The notes under the pieces: model-generated
Told to the model about the DNA's origin: nothing
The model's database searches: none
What the model saw: only the letters and a program-made list of their open reading frames with translations
Assembly (NCBI GenBank): GCA_013176395.1
Contig: JABMLP010000001.1
Location: 558,001 to 622,000, forward strand
From: Venturia oleaginea
Taxonomy: Eukaryota; Ascomycota; Dothideomycetes; Venturiales; Venturiaceae
Reading direction: 5' to 3'
DNA: 64,000 nucleotides
Program-made: the position numbers and the translations under genes
Part shown: positions 10,604-23,126 of the stretch, piece after piece
Numbering within the stretch: position 1 is the first letter of the stretch
Layout of the letters: every line of letters starts with the position of its first letter

Positions 10604-12330
10604 GAACCTATCGCCAGTCTCAGTTCGCAGCATGCCTAGTCACGAATGACTTGATCTTGTGCCGTTTTCAACTTTCCGCTTTCGGCCTTCAGCGATTCAA
10701 CGCCTTCTTTGGCGGTATAAGTAGAAGGCTTCGAGACGCGACAGCCGCTCAAATGTACACGGATAACGTGTCCAGAACGGTCGCTCCGACTCTTACGCTG
10801 GAGGAACTAGATTTTAGAAAGAATAAGGCCATGTCAACTCTCGTAGAATCGGAGGCGACTCGCGGAGGTCGTGAGCAGGAGAAGCAGAAAGCATTGGAGA
10901 GATCCTTGCAAAACCCTGCGGAATTACGGTTGAACGTATTGGAGAAGCATCGCAATGCTGAAAAAATCCTAACCGAGCGAGCAAAGACACAACAGCCAGG
11001 TCCAGAACTCGAAGACCTAGCTAAGGTTACGAGAAACAGGAAGAAGACATAAGAAGCCCTAAAAATGTTGCACTTAAAATTCTCGAATAAGGAAATCGAA
11101 TTACTGCAACAACTAGTTGAAGCAAAAGAGATGACCAATAAAGGGAAGGACAAGAAGATCTTCAATCTAGGAGCTGACAACGCTGATCTCGAGGCGGACA
11201 ATTTGAGACTCGAATCCGACCTTGAGGAAGCCAGGAAAGGAATCCAGAATTCACAGACGGATCAAAAATGCCTGAGTCAGATCAAGATAGAATTGGAGCT
11301 CCAGTCGTCCGCGAGATACAAGAAGACTCGTGAACGTCTCCAAACCGATCGCGAATCATTCCTTGAACGGCAGACGGCAGACGAGAAGTTTAGGGCACTG
11401 ACGAATCGTGTCGAAGAGCTTGAGGCTCTCAATTTCGACTTCAGTTCCGATCTGGCGAGAGTTAGACTGAATTGCAATCGAAAGAAAGAGAAAATCAACC
11501 TACAAAGACTAGATTCCGAAGAGGGCTACATGGAAGAGGTTTGTATCCTCCACATCTCGAGAAAGGAATTCTGGAACGATTTCAATGACGTTCGAACACA
11601 ACTCGCTGCCTCTGAACAAGAGCTACTCGAAGTTCGCCAGGGCTACGAAGACTTGTTGGCAGAGAAAGAGGGTGTGGAAAAGAGATCAGGAGCACAACTC
11701 GCTGCCTCCAAACAAGAGCTACGTGAAGTTCATCAGGACCACGAAGGCTTATTGGGAGAGAAAGAGAGTGTGGAAGACGAAGTCGAAATACTATAAGAGG
11801 AGCTCGATAATGGAAAACACGGTGCTTCTGAGTGGCAAGCTAGGTGCCTGAAGGCTGACCGTAATCTTTTTCAATTCCGCCGCCACGCAATGTCTTTGAC
11901 ATCAAGGATGTACAGAATGAGTAAAGCAGAACAGGAAGCTCGACGGGACTTGCAAACAGAGCACGAAGAACTCGCTGGGAGGGAACGTTTCGTGAGATTC
12001 CTCATCTCCAATCGTAATTTTCTGGCAGCAGAAAATCAACGAGATAGAGCAACAATCCGAAGCGATCGATCCATGCATTTATTTGCGTCACTCGTTGCAA
12101 ACAGCAGGATAGAACACCTGGTCGGAGCAAAAGAAAAACTCGGGGCAGAGAAACGTGGGTTTGCACAATCTGTCAACGATCTTCAAAAAAAGCTCGCACG
12201 AGTCGACCAGCAATCATCGCGTAGTGTTTAAGCTAATGCTGATAGCTTGAAGCTCCTCGAGTCGCAGGCTAGCAGGCAAGCCGCCGAGTTCGCTCGGCTG
12301 GTCAATCGTATCGAGGGGAACAACACATAG
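10604..12330 (+). pseudogene. Disrupted long coiled-coil protein gene
   Basis: One reading frame runs from about 10606 to 12330 and is broken only by in-frame stops at 11050-11052 (TAA), 11794-11796 (TAA), 12229-12231 (TAA) and 12328-12330 (TAG), with no frame change. The encoded protein is almost entirely charged heptad-like coiled coil rich in Glu, Lys, Arg, Gln and Leu. It includes a near-duplicate of about 25 residues: QLAASEQELLEVRQGYEDLL is followed by a second copy starting QLAASKQELREVHQDHEGLL. Each stop differs from a Gln codon by one C-to-T change. No start codon with good support was found; the frame opens after a TGA at 10603. No family is recognised. It could also be several small real ORFs, but the constant frame argues for one decayed gene. 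Confidence 0.6.
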
Positions 12331-13229
12331 ACCACGGGTAAGAAGGCGGTTGGAGCCTGAGCGAAATAAGCCAAAATCCAACAGGGTGTCAAATTCTATC
12401 TGCAATCTCCACGTTGACGACACCTGGATCCCTTTTATAGGTAGCTGGTGCAGAGGGCCCTTCTCTGGTATGACTTTATCGGGCTATTATGTGAGCACGA
12501 TGCCAGACTTTTATCGATCAAAACTAACAGTCTTCAACACCCCATCTTTAGGTTTCCATGCCTTTCAGCTCTATTGTTCTCCATCAACGGGAAACAGCGA
12601 CTAGGTTCTTGCTTGTCAAATGAACTCATTTTCATTCACCTCATTTGTACTAGCTTGAACACGAGCCCCTCAATCGTGTATATATATGGGCATGCCCACG
12701 ATCATCAATTCAGACTTTAGTCTGCTTCATCCACCTTTTGACATTGCTTACTGATCACACAGACTTGGACATCGTCGCCGAGATATCCTGAGAAGCATTG
12801 AAAGGCAAAACATTTAACATTCATACAGAAGAATGCGCAACGTCTTATCGACTTCCACTTCCGGGTCTCTCATATAAGACACTATCGCCATCAACCTTCT
12901 ACAGAGGAGGCCGAAGCAATGATACAGCAGTAACCGTTCCCAAGGCCAAGAAATGTGAAAAGACTAGCCATAAGAGCCGCAGAACCAGTTACAGGACATC
13001 AAAGAAGAATGTTTTGCAACGTGGTGTGGCGACCATGCCCAAAGACCAATAGATGCAGCAAGACCAACTCCGAGAATGCAGTCGCACACGCAGAAACAAT
13101 GAATCAGCAAATTAGAAATAATGCGCGCCAGAATTTCACTCCACTTACCCATCATATCCACGCACCATCAGTGTCGTTTCGCACTCCCAATGTTCGTACC
13201 TCTCACTCACTCTCTTTCACCTCTCCCAA
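12331..13229. other. Region between two convergent pseudogenes
   Basis: No gene is supported. Short frames near 12350-12720 and 12798-13356 lack motifs. Confidence 0.45.
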
Positions 13230-15337
13230 GAAGTCCAAAGAAGAAAGGTCTGGAGCACTTAATATCTCCGCCATCAGATTCGATCTTGCTGGGCTCACTT
13301 CCGTAATCGTAGAAAGTGCCTTCACCATCTTCGGCATCTTCCTCCTTCTCAGATAGCATCTGGGCCCGCATCAGGCTGAGGAGGAGCGACCGGAGAAGAA
13401 TCGGCATCACCATCATCATCATCAGATGCTGAGACGGCGAAGCTAGGTTCGACTTTGGAGAACTCGCTCTCAGAGCCAGGAGTAGCGGGCGCCTCTCCCG
13501 CTCTCTCTCGAAGAGCCCGCACTTTGTTTTGTGCATCTCGAGCCATACTCTCACGGTGAGGTGCCTGGTGTTTTGATGGAGAAGGGGTCGCAAGGTGTCC
13601 CTCAGATAGGCCCTTGCGGCCTGATTTGCGTGACGGGAGAGGAGTCTGGTGTGGTGTAGACGTGGCGTCTATATCTTCTTCATCGAAATCCGTATCTTGA
13701 ATATGTTCAGTATGTATCGCAAAAGGAGTAATCGGACACTAGACTTGGCTGATCTTCCGCAGCGGCCGCACCCAGCTGACTATGACGCTTGCCAAGTGGG
13801 TCGGGCTCATCAGGCATTGCTATATGAGCATGACCGCAACGCTCACCAGCTGGTGTCTCGATGATGGTTGGATCGCCATAATCGACTTCGTCTTCGGCGG
13901 TCACCAATCTTTTGATGTCAGGACGGGTTGTTGGATGTTGCCCATCACGGGTAGATTGGTCAGGCATCGTCTTGTGAGCAGCGCGGTCCTCTGCGTGAAG
14001 CTGCTGCACGGAATTGTCCCTGGTGTCGTTGTCATTGTCATCGTCTTAACACTACGAGCTACTGCGCTAAGCTTTCGCATCCACTGCGCAAGTGTACCAT
14101 CGAGTCGGTCGAAGCGCCCCTCGAGCTGATCGAAACGATCTGGAGCATCGTGCTTCAATTCCAGCTGCATCTGCTAAAGGCTGGCAAGACGCCCTTTCGC
14201 ATCCTGCTGGAAGTTGTCCCGAGCTTCAAACTGCCTCAACTTTTCTTTCATCTCGTCCATTTGTTGTTTGTTCTCGAGGACGGCCTGGTTGGTCGTACCT
14301 ATCGGCCAACTGTGCGAGTTGCTTGGTCTACTTACCAAATTCGCTGTTCATGAGTTCAATCGTCCCATCCATCTGATCCGTGGGTCTTGGTGAACTGATC
14401 TTGAGCGTCAGCCACCACGTCAACCATTTTGTTTGTGTTCTCAACAAACTGTGCTTGATATCCTTCAAGCCTAGTATTGGCGGTCTAAACCGTATTCGCG
14501 CGGAACTCGTGAAATTTGACAACGGTTGCTTCCATCGTCCTCTCGTTGCCCACAGCAAGTTTGGTTGGAAAAAGTCTCGAGCGTCTTCGCGTGCATCTCG
14601 CTAAATCTGGCACTGGCTGCCTCAATGGTCTTCTCGTGAGTGTGGTTGAACCTGGATGTGATAATCTCGGCTGTTTTCGCATTGTCCGCAATGTTGCTCG
14701 CAGCCAGGCGTGTAGCCCATGCTACTTCACCAGCGGCATCGGGCATAACCGCGTCAGCATCTTCCACAGCTGAGACTTGTTGACGGGCAACCTGATTGAC
14801 TTTTTGACTTTTTGGCGCGCTGCTGTCTCGATTGCTGTCTCTTCGTCGTTCTCATCAAGCTCCATGGCATTCGCGTCTTCGTCGATTTCCTAGGGGATAG
14901 CTTCGACAACCTTCTTAGCACGGCTTCCGCGCTTGGATGCAGCCGCTCGAGCAGTCTTCGCGATTGTCATCTTCTGCTTCTTTGCTGGCTTTCCAATCAC
15001 CTCTTCGTCATCGTCTAGGGCAGTGTCGTTGACGTCAGCTTCCTCGACCTGCTTGACTTTCCTGCCACGCGGGGCCGCCTTCTTCTTCTGAGTTGTCGTC
15101 GTCTTAGGCTTCGCCGCTGGCGCATCTAGGTCATGGTCAGAAGCTGGCTCCAAAAGTCCTCTGCTCAACTTACTCTTTGTAGCAGCAGCTGTGCGCTTGC
15201 GTTTTGGGGCCGGCTTGGTCACGACCTTTGCTTCCACCGCCTCTGGCTCAGGTGAGACCTCAAACACGAGCTGCCTTCTTAGCTGCTTCCTCTCGTACTA
15301 ACTCTCCCCTGGTCTTCCGCGCACCGGGTGCCGCCAT
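13230..15337 (-). pseudogene. Disrupted nuclear-type coiled-coil/acidic protein gene
   Basis: Reading from an ATG at 15337 (MAAPGARKTRGELVREEAAK), the coding potential continues leftward for about 2 kb but changes frame several times (near 15270, 14780, 14575, 14390 and 14300). It also meets stops at glutamine-like positions: TAG at 14890-14892, one after FRANTV (near 14487) and one after RLASL (near 14175). In order it encodes a Lys/Ala-rich basic region with APKRKRT and KKKAAPRGRK (NLS-like), an acidic stretch, coiled coils (THEKTIEAASARFSEMHAK; QMDEMKEKLRQFEARD), a Ser/Pro-rich part and an acidic tail with DDDDGDADSS. The 13390-13430 microsatellite encodes part of the acidic tail. It is not assigned to a family. 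Some introns may be mistaken for frameshifts, but the repeated stops make an intact gene unlikely. Confidence 0.55.
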
Positions 15338-17451
15338 TGTATCGAGTCGAGTGAGCGCGCGACTGGGAAGAAATTGTCCAGCGCAATCGTGAGAGAAGGA
15401 CCGCAAAGCTTGCAAAGGGAGGGCAATGCCAGTCGCGTGAGGCGTGCGCAAAGGAGCTGATTGTTGTTGAAGTGGAATTTTGGTTTGTGAGAGTGGATTG
15501 TATTAGTTCTGTGTGCGCCGGGAAGTTCAAAGGTCTCGGAATGGGACCCCTGTGTTGATGATGATCTTTGTTGACACGGAGTTCCATGAGCGGAGGGAGA
15601 TATAAACTGTGTTGACACGCGATGGCTCATGAGTCGACCATGATGGTTTGCGGAGTAATTATACGACAGGCGGTAAGAGCCCTAGATCGCGGTCACCTTA
15701 ATGCGTACATCTTGTTGATTTCAAAGTCCTTCTTTGGAGGTCTTTCTATCCTCACCAACTTCTGCAATAGAGTGTGAACCCTCGAACCTACAACAGGAGA
15801 GCGAGTGTCTTCTCGAAGCGCAATGTTGAAAGCACATCAAAGCATCTGGACTAATCTTTGAATAGACGACACCATAATCGCGGAGACTGACGGGACGTAT
15901 AAGTAAACGCTGGAATTCATGATGGTTACTCGGAAGAGCTTTACGACCTAGTCATGAGGAAACTAGCATCCGCAATATGTTGGCTTTAAGGCCGAACGTT
16001 TTCACAGCGGGAGAAGTCAATGTTAGGCTTTCCAATACTCCTTTCGATTCAACCAAGTATAAAGGACGAAGATGGTAGTCGAACAGAACAAATGCGCCAT
16101 CCATTTCTTGTGGACATGGCGAGAGGCAGAAGGATAAAATTGTGAGTCTGAGCTTAATGCTAGTAGCAAGCTAAGTCATCAGAGATGGTACGTCCACGAT
16201 GTGAAGAATAACTTACCCACACGTTTTCATAATACACTTTAGCCCAGCGTTAACAGTATCCTGCTAACGTGACCTTAGCGGAAACAGTGAGACCATCTGA
16301 GAAGTTGGTATAGTCTAGATCAACAAACACCTGATCTATTCCGGATACTGAATAGTCAATGGAATCTACCATTAGCTGAAGCCGTTCGTATATCGATCAG
16401 TGAAGTTGGCAAGGTAGACGCGGTAGCTGTAGGCCAGCCAGATCTGGATAGAAATCCGTTAGCAGGATCTTGGGAGACTTGAAACTGTATCCATTGATCT
16501 TGGCAAGTCGAGTCAATACACCCATAACCACCTGCTCAGATGCCGCTCAAGAAAGTCAAAAACCAGGGGAGCGAGGCTTTACACAGGAATGAGAACGTCG
16601 TCGCAATGGCCTGTTTGCGGCCGCACCGGTGATAACCGCAAGAAGATAAGCCATCACCCGGAAATGAAAAGAAATAGGCGCTGTGTGTCATCCACCTCAA
16701 TCTTACGCAGACGTTGGAAACGGTAGATGGATACCAGGTGACGACAAAAAATGCGGCGTCAATCGACAAACTGACTCGCCACCCTCCTCCGATCTCCCAA
16801 AAAGGCACCGAGATCGACCGCGTCGGGAGGGAGGAGAAAGGATCACGCGGAGAACCGCGTGCCTTTGCCAATCTTTGCTGAGGATGGATAATCAATGGAA
16901 GCATGGCGAAGTGTGAAGTGCATCAAGTGAGGTTTCTGGCGGCGTTTATTTAGCCTAGCTCCCGTTTTCTCAAAATGTTTTTTGTGGGACCCCCCTAGAA
17001 TAGACTCCGGTTTTCCTTCGGCTCTTTTGGCAGGGGGCACAAACGCACAAGGCTGTGGATTGTGATGCGTGGCTGGCGGGTATATTTTTTCGTTTCGTAC
17101 TCGTAGTCGTACTCGCCTCGTTAATACCTTCTCTTTCCCCCTTCTTTCTCCTCTCAAAGGATAAAAATAAACAGGATTCTCTGTCCTCCACCGTTTCCTC
17201 GTGGTTTCCCATTTGCTCTTCCCGAAAACACGGTGTCCATGTGTCAGGGGGTATCTCCTTCGACAACCATGTCCCGGGTATTGGGGTAGACGCGGAGCTC
17301 AGCCCGTTTTCTGATGTTCACGTCAAGGGGTGGGTTTGTTAGCCTGCAGACACGCTCATGCTCCAATCCCAGCCGCAGCCTATCCTTTCGATGCACGAAG
17401 CCTCCAACTGCCGCAACCAAAGACTAGAAATTCCACAGACGGGAAAAGCCG

Positions 17452-17511
17452 CATCCGAATCCGAATAGTGTCATCCGAATCCGAAGCGTGTCATCCGAAT
17501 CCGAATCGTGT
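17452..17511. repeat. 20-bp tandem repeat, 3 copies
   Basis: The unit catccgaatccgaatagtgt occurs three times head to tail, at 17452-17471, 17472-17491 and 17492-17511. Copies differ only at two or three bases before gtgt. Each unit itself contains ccgaat twice. Confidence 0.9.
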
Positions 17512-17684
17512 CATCGGACGTCCCAAAACGGATGTGTGAGGAGATCAGACCATCCCTCCCATCTCTCAATTCCAATCCGCACCGTTTTGCCTTCTCAATC
17601 CTCTTCCCAACACGCCACCAAATCTTTGCTTTCTTCGTGTCGAATAGAAGATCCATGTAACAAGTGACTCTCAAAATCCCCCCT

Positions 17685-17722
17685 TCCCCCCCGCCCCCCC
17701 CCCAAAAAAAAAAAAAAAAAAA
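17685..17722. repeat. Poly-C followed by poly-A tract
   Basis: Runs of C interrupted by tt and g pass directly into about 21 consecutive A residues. Such homopolymers are prone to length errors in sequencing. Confidence 0.85.
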
Positions 17723-19240
17723 ACCATTGTGCGAAGTTCAGCCTGCTCCGACGATAAGGGCTATAGCTGCATACCCCAATGCCCACCAACCCCTCTAACT
17801 CAACCCAAGACACAATCCCAAGAGAGACATACATAGTCTATTCATACCATACTCCCTCCGTACATCTCTCCAGGCCTAGACGAAAAAAGAAAAAACCCCT
17901 CAGGGATAGTGCCGATTACCGGCCCCCTCCATCCTATTCCTGAACAGTGAACACCGAAATCTGTCCTGCGTATCATAGATGACGATCTCTTCCGATCGGG
18001 AAAGAAAGACGGGGGCGATGTCGTGTCTTCCCTTTTCGTACTCGGGAACACGATGTCGTGTCAGGGATCTTTTGTTGTCGATGGAACGGGGTCTTAGAAC
18101 CGTCGATACCGTCTTTCCTTCTCTCCTCCGTCAAAGTAAGATACATGCTATACGATGGATAGTTTTGGCCCATCCCCATCTCACAATGGAGGTACGGATC
18201 GCTGGGTGGCATGGATACTGAGCCGAGAAGGAAATTCCTCACAGCTACGCCCGATGATGAGGGCATCTGTGTTGTGCATGCAGAGAGGCTTATGCAGTAG
18301 AATGATCAGATCTGTTGTCTCTGGTAATCCGGTCAAGCCTAAAAAGACAGGCATCGCATCATCAGCCCGCGCTACACGGCTTCTTCCGTCGAATCCAAAC
18401 GGTTTCCGTCTTGCCTGAGTGGTCATGTTCGACATGGGCGCGACAAGCAAAGAGCAGCCAGTCATGTCCCAAAAAGGGAATTTGGCGGACATGGGGTTGG
18501 GACCGCCTTAGGCGACACGCTGGCCACTCCCCGTGAAGCAGAACAAAAAAGGTACAGCTCGGGTTGGCTTGATCCAATTTCGAGGGCTTGCCTTTGTATT
18601 ACAGGAGGCAAGGAGTAGAGCTAAGACATGCATCGAGTTGAACATCTATTCTATCCTTATGTAGCGTACAATAATAGCGTTGTCCAGTCTAGTCGTGGAT
18701 GGTTTTCTCACCATCGTTTTACCATCCACGCGGCTCAAAAATCCACGCCCCAAACAGCCATGATGGCGGCAGTAGTTCGACAAGCCCTTCGTCGCGCAAA
18801 TGTCGTCAAGTCGCAGCTTGCGCCTCTTCCACCGCCAAAACGTTCCTTCCATGTGTCGGTGGCGCCGTAGGCATCAAAGCTGTCACTTCAACGGCCATGC
18901 AGGTAACCACCCGCTGTTTCCCGCATCCATCCCCCACGAGGTTGACCCCAATCTGAGCACAGGCAAAAACAGAACACATCCCGGCCGGCCTCCCGCTCCA
19001 TCGAATTTGTGCCTGACTCGCCAGGTGCGCCCTGCCGGCGAATCCATATGTCAGGCGCTTCCGTGACGGGGGCTGAGAAGATAAGGCGCATATTCTTTTC
19101 GTTGGAAATGATGAGATGGCATCGCGCGACGCCGCTCCGCTTGATCCAGAGATGTGAGCAGGGGTGGAAACGCTTGTACTCCGTAGGACGTGCTTGATTG
19201 ACATTCGTTGTTCAGTATCCTTTTTGACTCGAGGTGCAGC

Positions 19241-21656
19241 TCAACTCCACTCAAATTCCGGACTCTCACCAAACGCCACGGCTCGATCATGCGCAGGTGG
19301 TGATTCCCAATCGTATCGATCGTCATCCGTCTTTCCGGTCGTGGTAGTCAAGGCCTGTTCAGTCATTTGCAGCAGCCGTGGTGATTTGTTGTCCTGGGCC
19401 TGGGCTTCTGGGCTAGTATGTGAACTTCCGGCGGGACTGGATGTGTTAGACAAGCTCAGCGATGCGAAAATACCTTTGAAGGCGCGCAGATCTTCGCCAG
19501 CCGTGTCGTTCGGCGTACTTATGATGAAGCTTCGGACTTGACGAACGACTGGTGGACAGCCCTCCCCGTTGGGTAACCACCAATCTGATAGGTCCACATT
19601 CCATAGGTCTTCCAGCTTCTTTCTGAGTGTAATAGGATAGGTGTAGCTATTCAAGCTGGTCAGTGTTGTTCTACGAATGAACAGGGACGGATGTGAATAC
19701 CCTCCTGCCTCAATCTCGGCCATCGTTCGACGTCCCCACATGATCTCTTTTTCGTTTTGACGGAGAAAAAGGACCGAAAAGGCCTGACCCGCTTGCATTC
19801 CCAGTTCTATACCAGCGGAGCTTCCGGGGTATATCTTGAGGGCCTCATAGATTTGGCACATCTTGAATGCCATCTTTCGCATTCCTACCGTATCTTGGAC
19901 CCCTTGGATATTACCAATGTGCTGTTTGAAGTAGCTTTGAGATGCTATCAAGTCGTGAATGAGCATGTTGGTCTCGTAAATATCGCCCCCATAGAGAAGA
20001 TCTGGTTCGTAAGGATCGACGATGCTATCAAAGTTGTCAGGCCGTGGTGGGAAGTCTTTGACCAGCTTCGAGCGATCCGTCAGAGCAGGATGTAGATTGT
20101 CTGTCAGAGCTGAGACGTCTTTTGCGCACAAAGAAAAGGATTCCTTGAATTCCTGCTCACTGATCGCATTTTGAGCCCTCCGTTTCCCAAGATCTGAGAG
20201 TTGTTGACCGGTACGCCGAATGAAGGCCCACCTCTCTTCGTACTTCCAGTACAGCTGATCTGGCTCCTTGGCACATTGTTTGACGTAAAATTCATGATGG
20301 GCCTCGATCCATTCTAGACCTATCTGCATCCCGCGGCCGGAGAGGAGGCCAACAAAAGAGTCGAATCGAATATACCATTGAAATATTTTGCGAAGACTTT
20401 CATCCGCATTCATGGACTCTGGGGTGTACAGTTTCGTTATCAAAGCCAGCGCGGCCTTTTGATGGCGCATAAGGTTGACCCAGTCTCCTAGCCATTCCTG
20501 CCTCAGGTCAGGAATGCGCGCATGTTAGCGAAGGTGCAGAAGAACGTACCTCGATGGTCGCAAGCTGCAAGATTGTCATGATAGTGGCAAGGTTTGGCTT
20601 CTGCTTGATTGTCTGCCGCAGAAGACTGACCGACTTCTGATAGTACCCCAGGAAATCCTTGAGCTGCCCGTCCGGTTTGGAAAGCGTGAAATGGTAAGCG
20701 GCAAACCCAACAACGGCATAAAGAAGAGGTTCAAATCGTAGAGCGACCTCGATGAGGGTGTTGGTCAAAAAACCGTTGCAATCCAGCTTCATTTCCCAGT
20801 GATGCTTTGTCAAGTTTTTCCGTGCATATTCGAGGTAGAACTTCAGGTCTGGTGGAAGATCAGCTAGCTTCCGAGCGCCCAAAGTTTGGAGTCTGGTCGC
20901 GTGCGCGAATTTTCGAGCTGGCGCGGTGCCTCCTTGCCCCGAACCGTCTGTGGAGGGCGTGGGACTCGCTCCGTGGGTGAGTGAGGGTGGATCAGAGGCA
21001 GCTCGGATATTTTCTGTTGACGTCTGTGGACTAGTTGCGCTCCCTGGCTCCCTCAACGACCTCGTCGGTGAGCGCTCGTCGTCTAAAGAGTGATCGTCCA
21101 CGTCGTCTTCATCATGGGAAGATCCTTCCCCTGCATTCGGCGATTTTGACTTGGTACTGCCACGCCTCTTCGCCGAAGAAGTTGGTTCGGGATAGACACA
21201 TGCTCGGCCACCTTTTCGGCAACCTGGCAAAAGACATGAGCTGTGTTTACGTCAAGTCTATTGGGGAAACCTACGATTGCACACTGGATGCTTTTCATCG
21301 CACTGAGGATTGGACATCAGCGGATTTGATCAATGAATAGAAAAGGTTGATCGTACCTTCACTCTTCTGTTTCGACAGGTGAAGCAGCCGCTTCTCGTTC
21401 GACGAAACTTGACATGATCCCCACCAGGCCCAACTCTTCGTCTGGGTCGAGCCGACCCTTGAGCTGGCAGTATGGGATGATTCCGGTCGTCGCACTCTGG
21501 GAACTGGGTCGTGAGAGGTTCGAGGACTGGTTGCTGAAACTGAACATTGGCATTGTAGTAGGAGCTTGGTTGTATTTGAGGATGTGAATCCTGGCCATTG
21601 CTATAGTAAGTTGTGTAAATTCCGTAATTGGGAAAGTTATGGTACGGGCCTGCCAT
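19241..21656 (-). CDS. Zn(II)2Cys6 transcription factor
   Basis: This is a fungal nuclear regulator with an N-terminal binuclear zinc cluster. Exons (minus strand) are 21656-21357, 21302-21275, 21223-20550 and 20497-19241, giving about 752 residues. The zinc cluster C-x2-C-x6-C-x6-C-x2-C-x6-C is split over three exons: GCFTCRNRRVK, then CDEKHPVCN, then RCRKGGRACVYPEP. The middle exon is only 28 nt. Joining these restores all six cysteines, which supports both short introns. A Ser/Pro-rich acidic linker follows, then an alpha-helical C-terminal region of the Fungal_trans_2 kind (EVALRFEPLLYAVVGFAAYH). A 54-nt segment near 19650-19703 has a GTATTC donor, a CTGAC-like branch and a TAG acceptor and keeps the frame, so it may be a further, possibly alternatively spliced, intron. 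Target genes cannot be inferred; no enzyme cluster adjoins it. Confidence 0.88.
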
Positions 21657-22340
21657 GGTCGCGAAGTTTTGGACTATGAAATGGGCCGGGTGATGGAGTC
21701 GGCCATACAAGATAGAATTCGTAGTCAGATGGCAGATAGGATGCTGAGGTATCAGATGCAGGAAGGTTACCACAGAGGAAGATGCAGAATTGGAGCCGGA
21801 ATGTACGGCAGGAGTTCCGGAAGTGTGGCCAGAGAATTAAATAACGGTGATCGGGGTCAAGATTCTCAAGAAGATACCGATAGTATGGCAGGCCAGCTGT
21901 TTTGTGGCCAAATATCTCGACCCTGGTAACATCAGGAAGATCAATTGGCAGCGCTCTGTGATGGGCATTGAGATTGGGGGTTTTCATGCAGCCAGCTCAC
22001 AACGTTTCGAAGACGGTCGATGGGCGGGAGTGAGACTAGTGCAAATGGCACGGTAGGTTACGGCAGACAGCTGGGGTTTTCTGGGCTGAGGCTTGAAGTG
22101 ACTTCCCTGGGCCTCCGTCCCAATCGAGGAGACGCAGGCCTGAGGTGGATGGACCGCGGGAAAATAATCATGGCGCAACTGCTAGCACCGATGCATGGAC
22201 GATTCCAATGCACCCACCCCTGAGCGATCATCAACTCTGGAGGACAGCTTTATCGGTATGCTCCCAACGACCTGATGTGGCCTGTACCTGGTCCTATCCA
22301 CGTCGTTGCTTTGGCTAGCACTCGATGATCGCCTGTGGAG

Positions 22341-22410
22341 AAGGCCAGTGAGGGCCAGTAAGGGCCAGTAAGGGCCAGTAAGGGCCAGTAAGGGCCAGTA
22401 AGTGCCAGTG
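22341..22410. repeat. 10-bp tandem repeat, 7 copies
   Basis: The unit agggccagta is repeated seven times without gaps. The five central copies are identical and the two outer copies have one or two changes. It lies about 0.7 kb upstream of the Zn2Cys6 gene start. Confidence 0.93.
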
Positions 22411-23038
22411 AGTGTGGGGTGCAGACTCTCGGGCTTGACCACACGTGGGAGGGAGTGCCCTCCGATCCGATATCAAGCAGGAGCATGTCTCTGGGGGCTG
22501 GAACCATCGTTCCCCAAGGCTTAACATGGCTCACACGGTTGATACGGCCTGATACGGCCTGAGGCAGAGTCCTAAGGGTTCCGAGATTTGAGTTGGATGC
22601 AAGTTCAGGTTTAGGCTACGGTTGAGATGGCATAAGCACTCAAACAGACGGCACAAGTCCAAGCTTGCAAAGTTATTTTAGTCTTTCCGAATAAGGCTCC
22701 TATGCTCCGAAGAATCAGCTCCCTATCTATGAGCAATGAGCAACGAGGATGATCCGTGGGGCCTATGCAATCCTTTCGCTTCACGATGCATACACGGCGC
22801 TGGATAGTCTGCCAAAATCAATATGGGGAACGACTGTTCAGCGCACCTTATGATTGGTGTTGGTACCCCCCTGCGACTTTAATTCAAACAGAGGACCATG
22901 AGGCCAAGATTTCCATTGATGGAATCATATTGGAGGCATTGATTCATCGTTCGCGAAGGCACGCCGTACATAGTACTGTGTTCTATTCTGCTCTTCCGGA
23001 TCGTCTTTCTTCCATGTCAAGTTCTCAACGAAGAGAAT

Positions 23039-23126
23039 GCACTTCTCTTCTTCGTTGATTGCACTTCTCGTCTTCGTTGATCGCACTTCTCTTCTTCGTT
23101 GATTGCACCTCTCGTCTTTGTTGATG
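23039..23126. repeat. 22-bp tandem repeat, 4 copies
   Basis: The unit gcacttctcttcttcgttga plus two bases is repeated four times (23039-23060, 23061-23082, 23083-23104, 23105-23126). Copies 1 and 3 are identical, and copies 2 and 4 share a t-to-g change, so a two-unit block seems to have been duplicated. Confidence 0.92.

Larger units (their letters stand above)
15338..18627. other. Gene-poor intergenic region
   Basis: No ORF here has recognisable domains. It contains a 20-bp tandem repeat (17452-17511) and a poly-C/poly-A tract (about 17685-17722). Confidence 0.5.

Noticed and set aside
22341..22410. 10-bp repeat considered as CRISPR or telomere-like
   Set aside because: There are no spacers and the unit does not match the TTAGGG-type telomere repeat.
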